DNA of 12,570 bases, from positions 13,036 to 25,605 of the forward strand of contig JAPLHG010000089.1 of NCBI GenBank assembly GCA_026389745.1, given 5' to 3'. Positions 11,854 through 12,570 of this stretch are shown piece by piece. Position numbers and translations under genes: made by a program. The notes beneath the pieces are model-generated. The model saw only the letters and a list, made by a program, of their open reading frames with translations. It searched no databases and was not told where the DNA came from. Origin of the DNA: Chloroflexota bacterium. GTDB lineage: Bacteria; Chloroflexota; Dehalococcoidia; Dehalococcoidales; Fen-1064. Every line of letters begins with the position of its first letter. Position 1 is the first letter of the stretch.

Positions 11854-12570
11854 GTGTCTCGCCTCCGGTCAGCTGCAGGAAGACGCTTTCCAGACTGGTG
11901 GTGCGGTTAACCAACTCGGCGACGAAGATGCCTTTCTCCGCCAGCACCCGGTTGACATCAGCACCCCGATCCCGGGGCACGTCTATCACCAGGTAATCGC
12001 CCTCTCTTTTTACTGATTCTACCCACGGTAGGTTGCTCAGTATCGCTGTCGCCTGTTCCATATTGTCTGCCCTGATTTGCAGCTGGTTGCCCTGTGAAAG
12101 GAGCTCTTTTACAGGGGCGTTGGCGATGACAACGCCCTGTTTGATGATGGCGACGTGGTCACAGACCAGTTCCACCTCGTGCAGCAGGTGGCTGCAAAGC
12201 AGAATCGCCCGGCTCTCATGCGCCAGTTTGGGGATGAGGTCGCGTATCTCCTTGGTGCCGGCCGGGTCCAGCCCGTTGGTCGGCTCATCCAATAGTACTA
12301 GCTCGGGATCACGCAACAGCGTCGAGGCAATGCCCAGCCGCTGCTTCATTCCCATAGAGTATTGGCCATACTGGTCCTTGGCCCGATCCGACAGGCTCAC
12401 CCGCTCCAGCACTTCGGCGATCTTGTTTTTCGAGATGCCGCCGATGGATTTGGCTAGCGCTTGGAGGTTATCCCAACCGGACAAGTAGGGATAGAAAGCA
12501 GGTTCCTCGACAATGGCCCCTATGCGCCGGAGGGCGGCCCAGCGGTTGCCGTCCTGCTTCGCCCCCAGTT
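11846..12570 (-). CDS. ABC transporter ATP-binding protein, C-terminal part (5' end outside window)
   Basis: About 240 residues are visible; the frame is open to the window edge, so the start and Walker A are missing. Present are the Q-loop region IGAIVEEPAFYPYLSGWDNL, the signature YSMGMKQRLGIA (S-M-G-M-K in place of LSGGQ, common in ABC-2 exporter ATPases), Walker B ELVLLDEPTNGLDP, and the H-loop in LLCSHLLHEVE. The C-terminal domain after about residue 160 is the strand-helix extension usual in the CcmA/NatA-like group, which often serve antibiotic or lipid export and self-resistance. A TTG at 12484 lies inside the Q-loop region and is not the start. It is cytoplasmic and pairs with the permease that follows with an 8-base overlap. 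No regulator or substrate gene is seen in the window. Confidence 0.96.
   Translation of the reverse strand, partial: LGAKQDGNRWAALRRIGAIVEEPAFYPYLSGWDNLQALAKSIGGISKNKIAEVLERVSLSDRAKDQYGQYSMGMKQRLGIASTLLRDPELVLLDEPTNGLDPAGTKEIRDLIPKLAHESRAILLCSHLLHEVELVCDHVAIIKQGVVIANAPVKELLSQGNQLQIRADNMEQATAILSNLPWVESVKREGDYLVIDVPRDRGADVNRVLAEKGIFVAELVNRTTSLESVFLQLTGGETRE

Overview
The window looks like a chromosomal segment from an anaerobic bacterium. Coding density is interrupted by repeats and gene remnants, Shine-Dalgarno sites are clear (AGGAG, GGAGG), and the gene content includes a SufB/SufC-only iron-sulfur assembly pair, a flavin reductase-rubredoxin fusion next to a flavodiiron protein, a diiron ferritin-like protein and NadA. 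A Chloroflexota lineage such as Dehalococcoidia would fit, but this is an inference from gene style. No rRNA or tRNA is present to settle it.

Layout. Bases 1-4619 are read on the + strand: the 3' end of a serine acetyltransferase gene (cysE), a structured G-rich spacer, a UPF0280/ApbE-like protein closely followed by mnmA, then nadA, a REP-like repeat, cutA and a 265-residue protein of unknown function. Bases 4620-5683 are a low-density, decaying zone on the - strand. It holds an 18-bp direct repeat, a small ORF with a strong ribosome binding site, a universal stress protein gene broken by a frameshift, and a second REP-like repeat. Bases 5691-10090 are one compact - strand operon, transcribed in the order ferritin-like diiron protein, sufC, sufB, hrb (flavin reductase-rubredoxin), fprA (flavodiiron protein). 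Gaps are 24, -8, 23 and 1 bp. fprA is broken by what reads as a 29-nt deletion. Bases 10091-10944 carry the operon's likely promoter, a fragment of an IS3-type transposase gene apparently inserted in the start of an ECF sigma factor gene, and an open frame of 94 codons on the + strand whose start codon appears to be ATA. Bases 10945-12570 hold an ABC-2 type permease and the C-terminal part of its ATPase, both on the - strand and overlapping by 8 bp.

How the genes fit together. The - strand operon joins iron handling and peroxide defence (ferritin-like protein), Fe-S scaffold assembly (SufCB) and O2/NO reduction (Hrb passing electrons to FprA). This is a coherent module for an anaerobe coping with oxidative or nitrosative stress, although in this genome its terminal reductase seems inactivated. 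The + strand block holds core metabolism: cysteine synthesis, tRNA 2-thiouridine and quinolinate for NAD. The clearest second-look items are the damaged fprA at the end of an otherwise intact operon, the unusual hidden ORF at 10514-10798, and the sigma-factor/transposase fossil beside the operon promoter.
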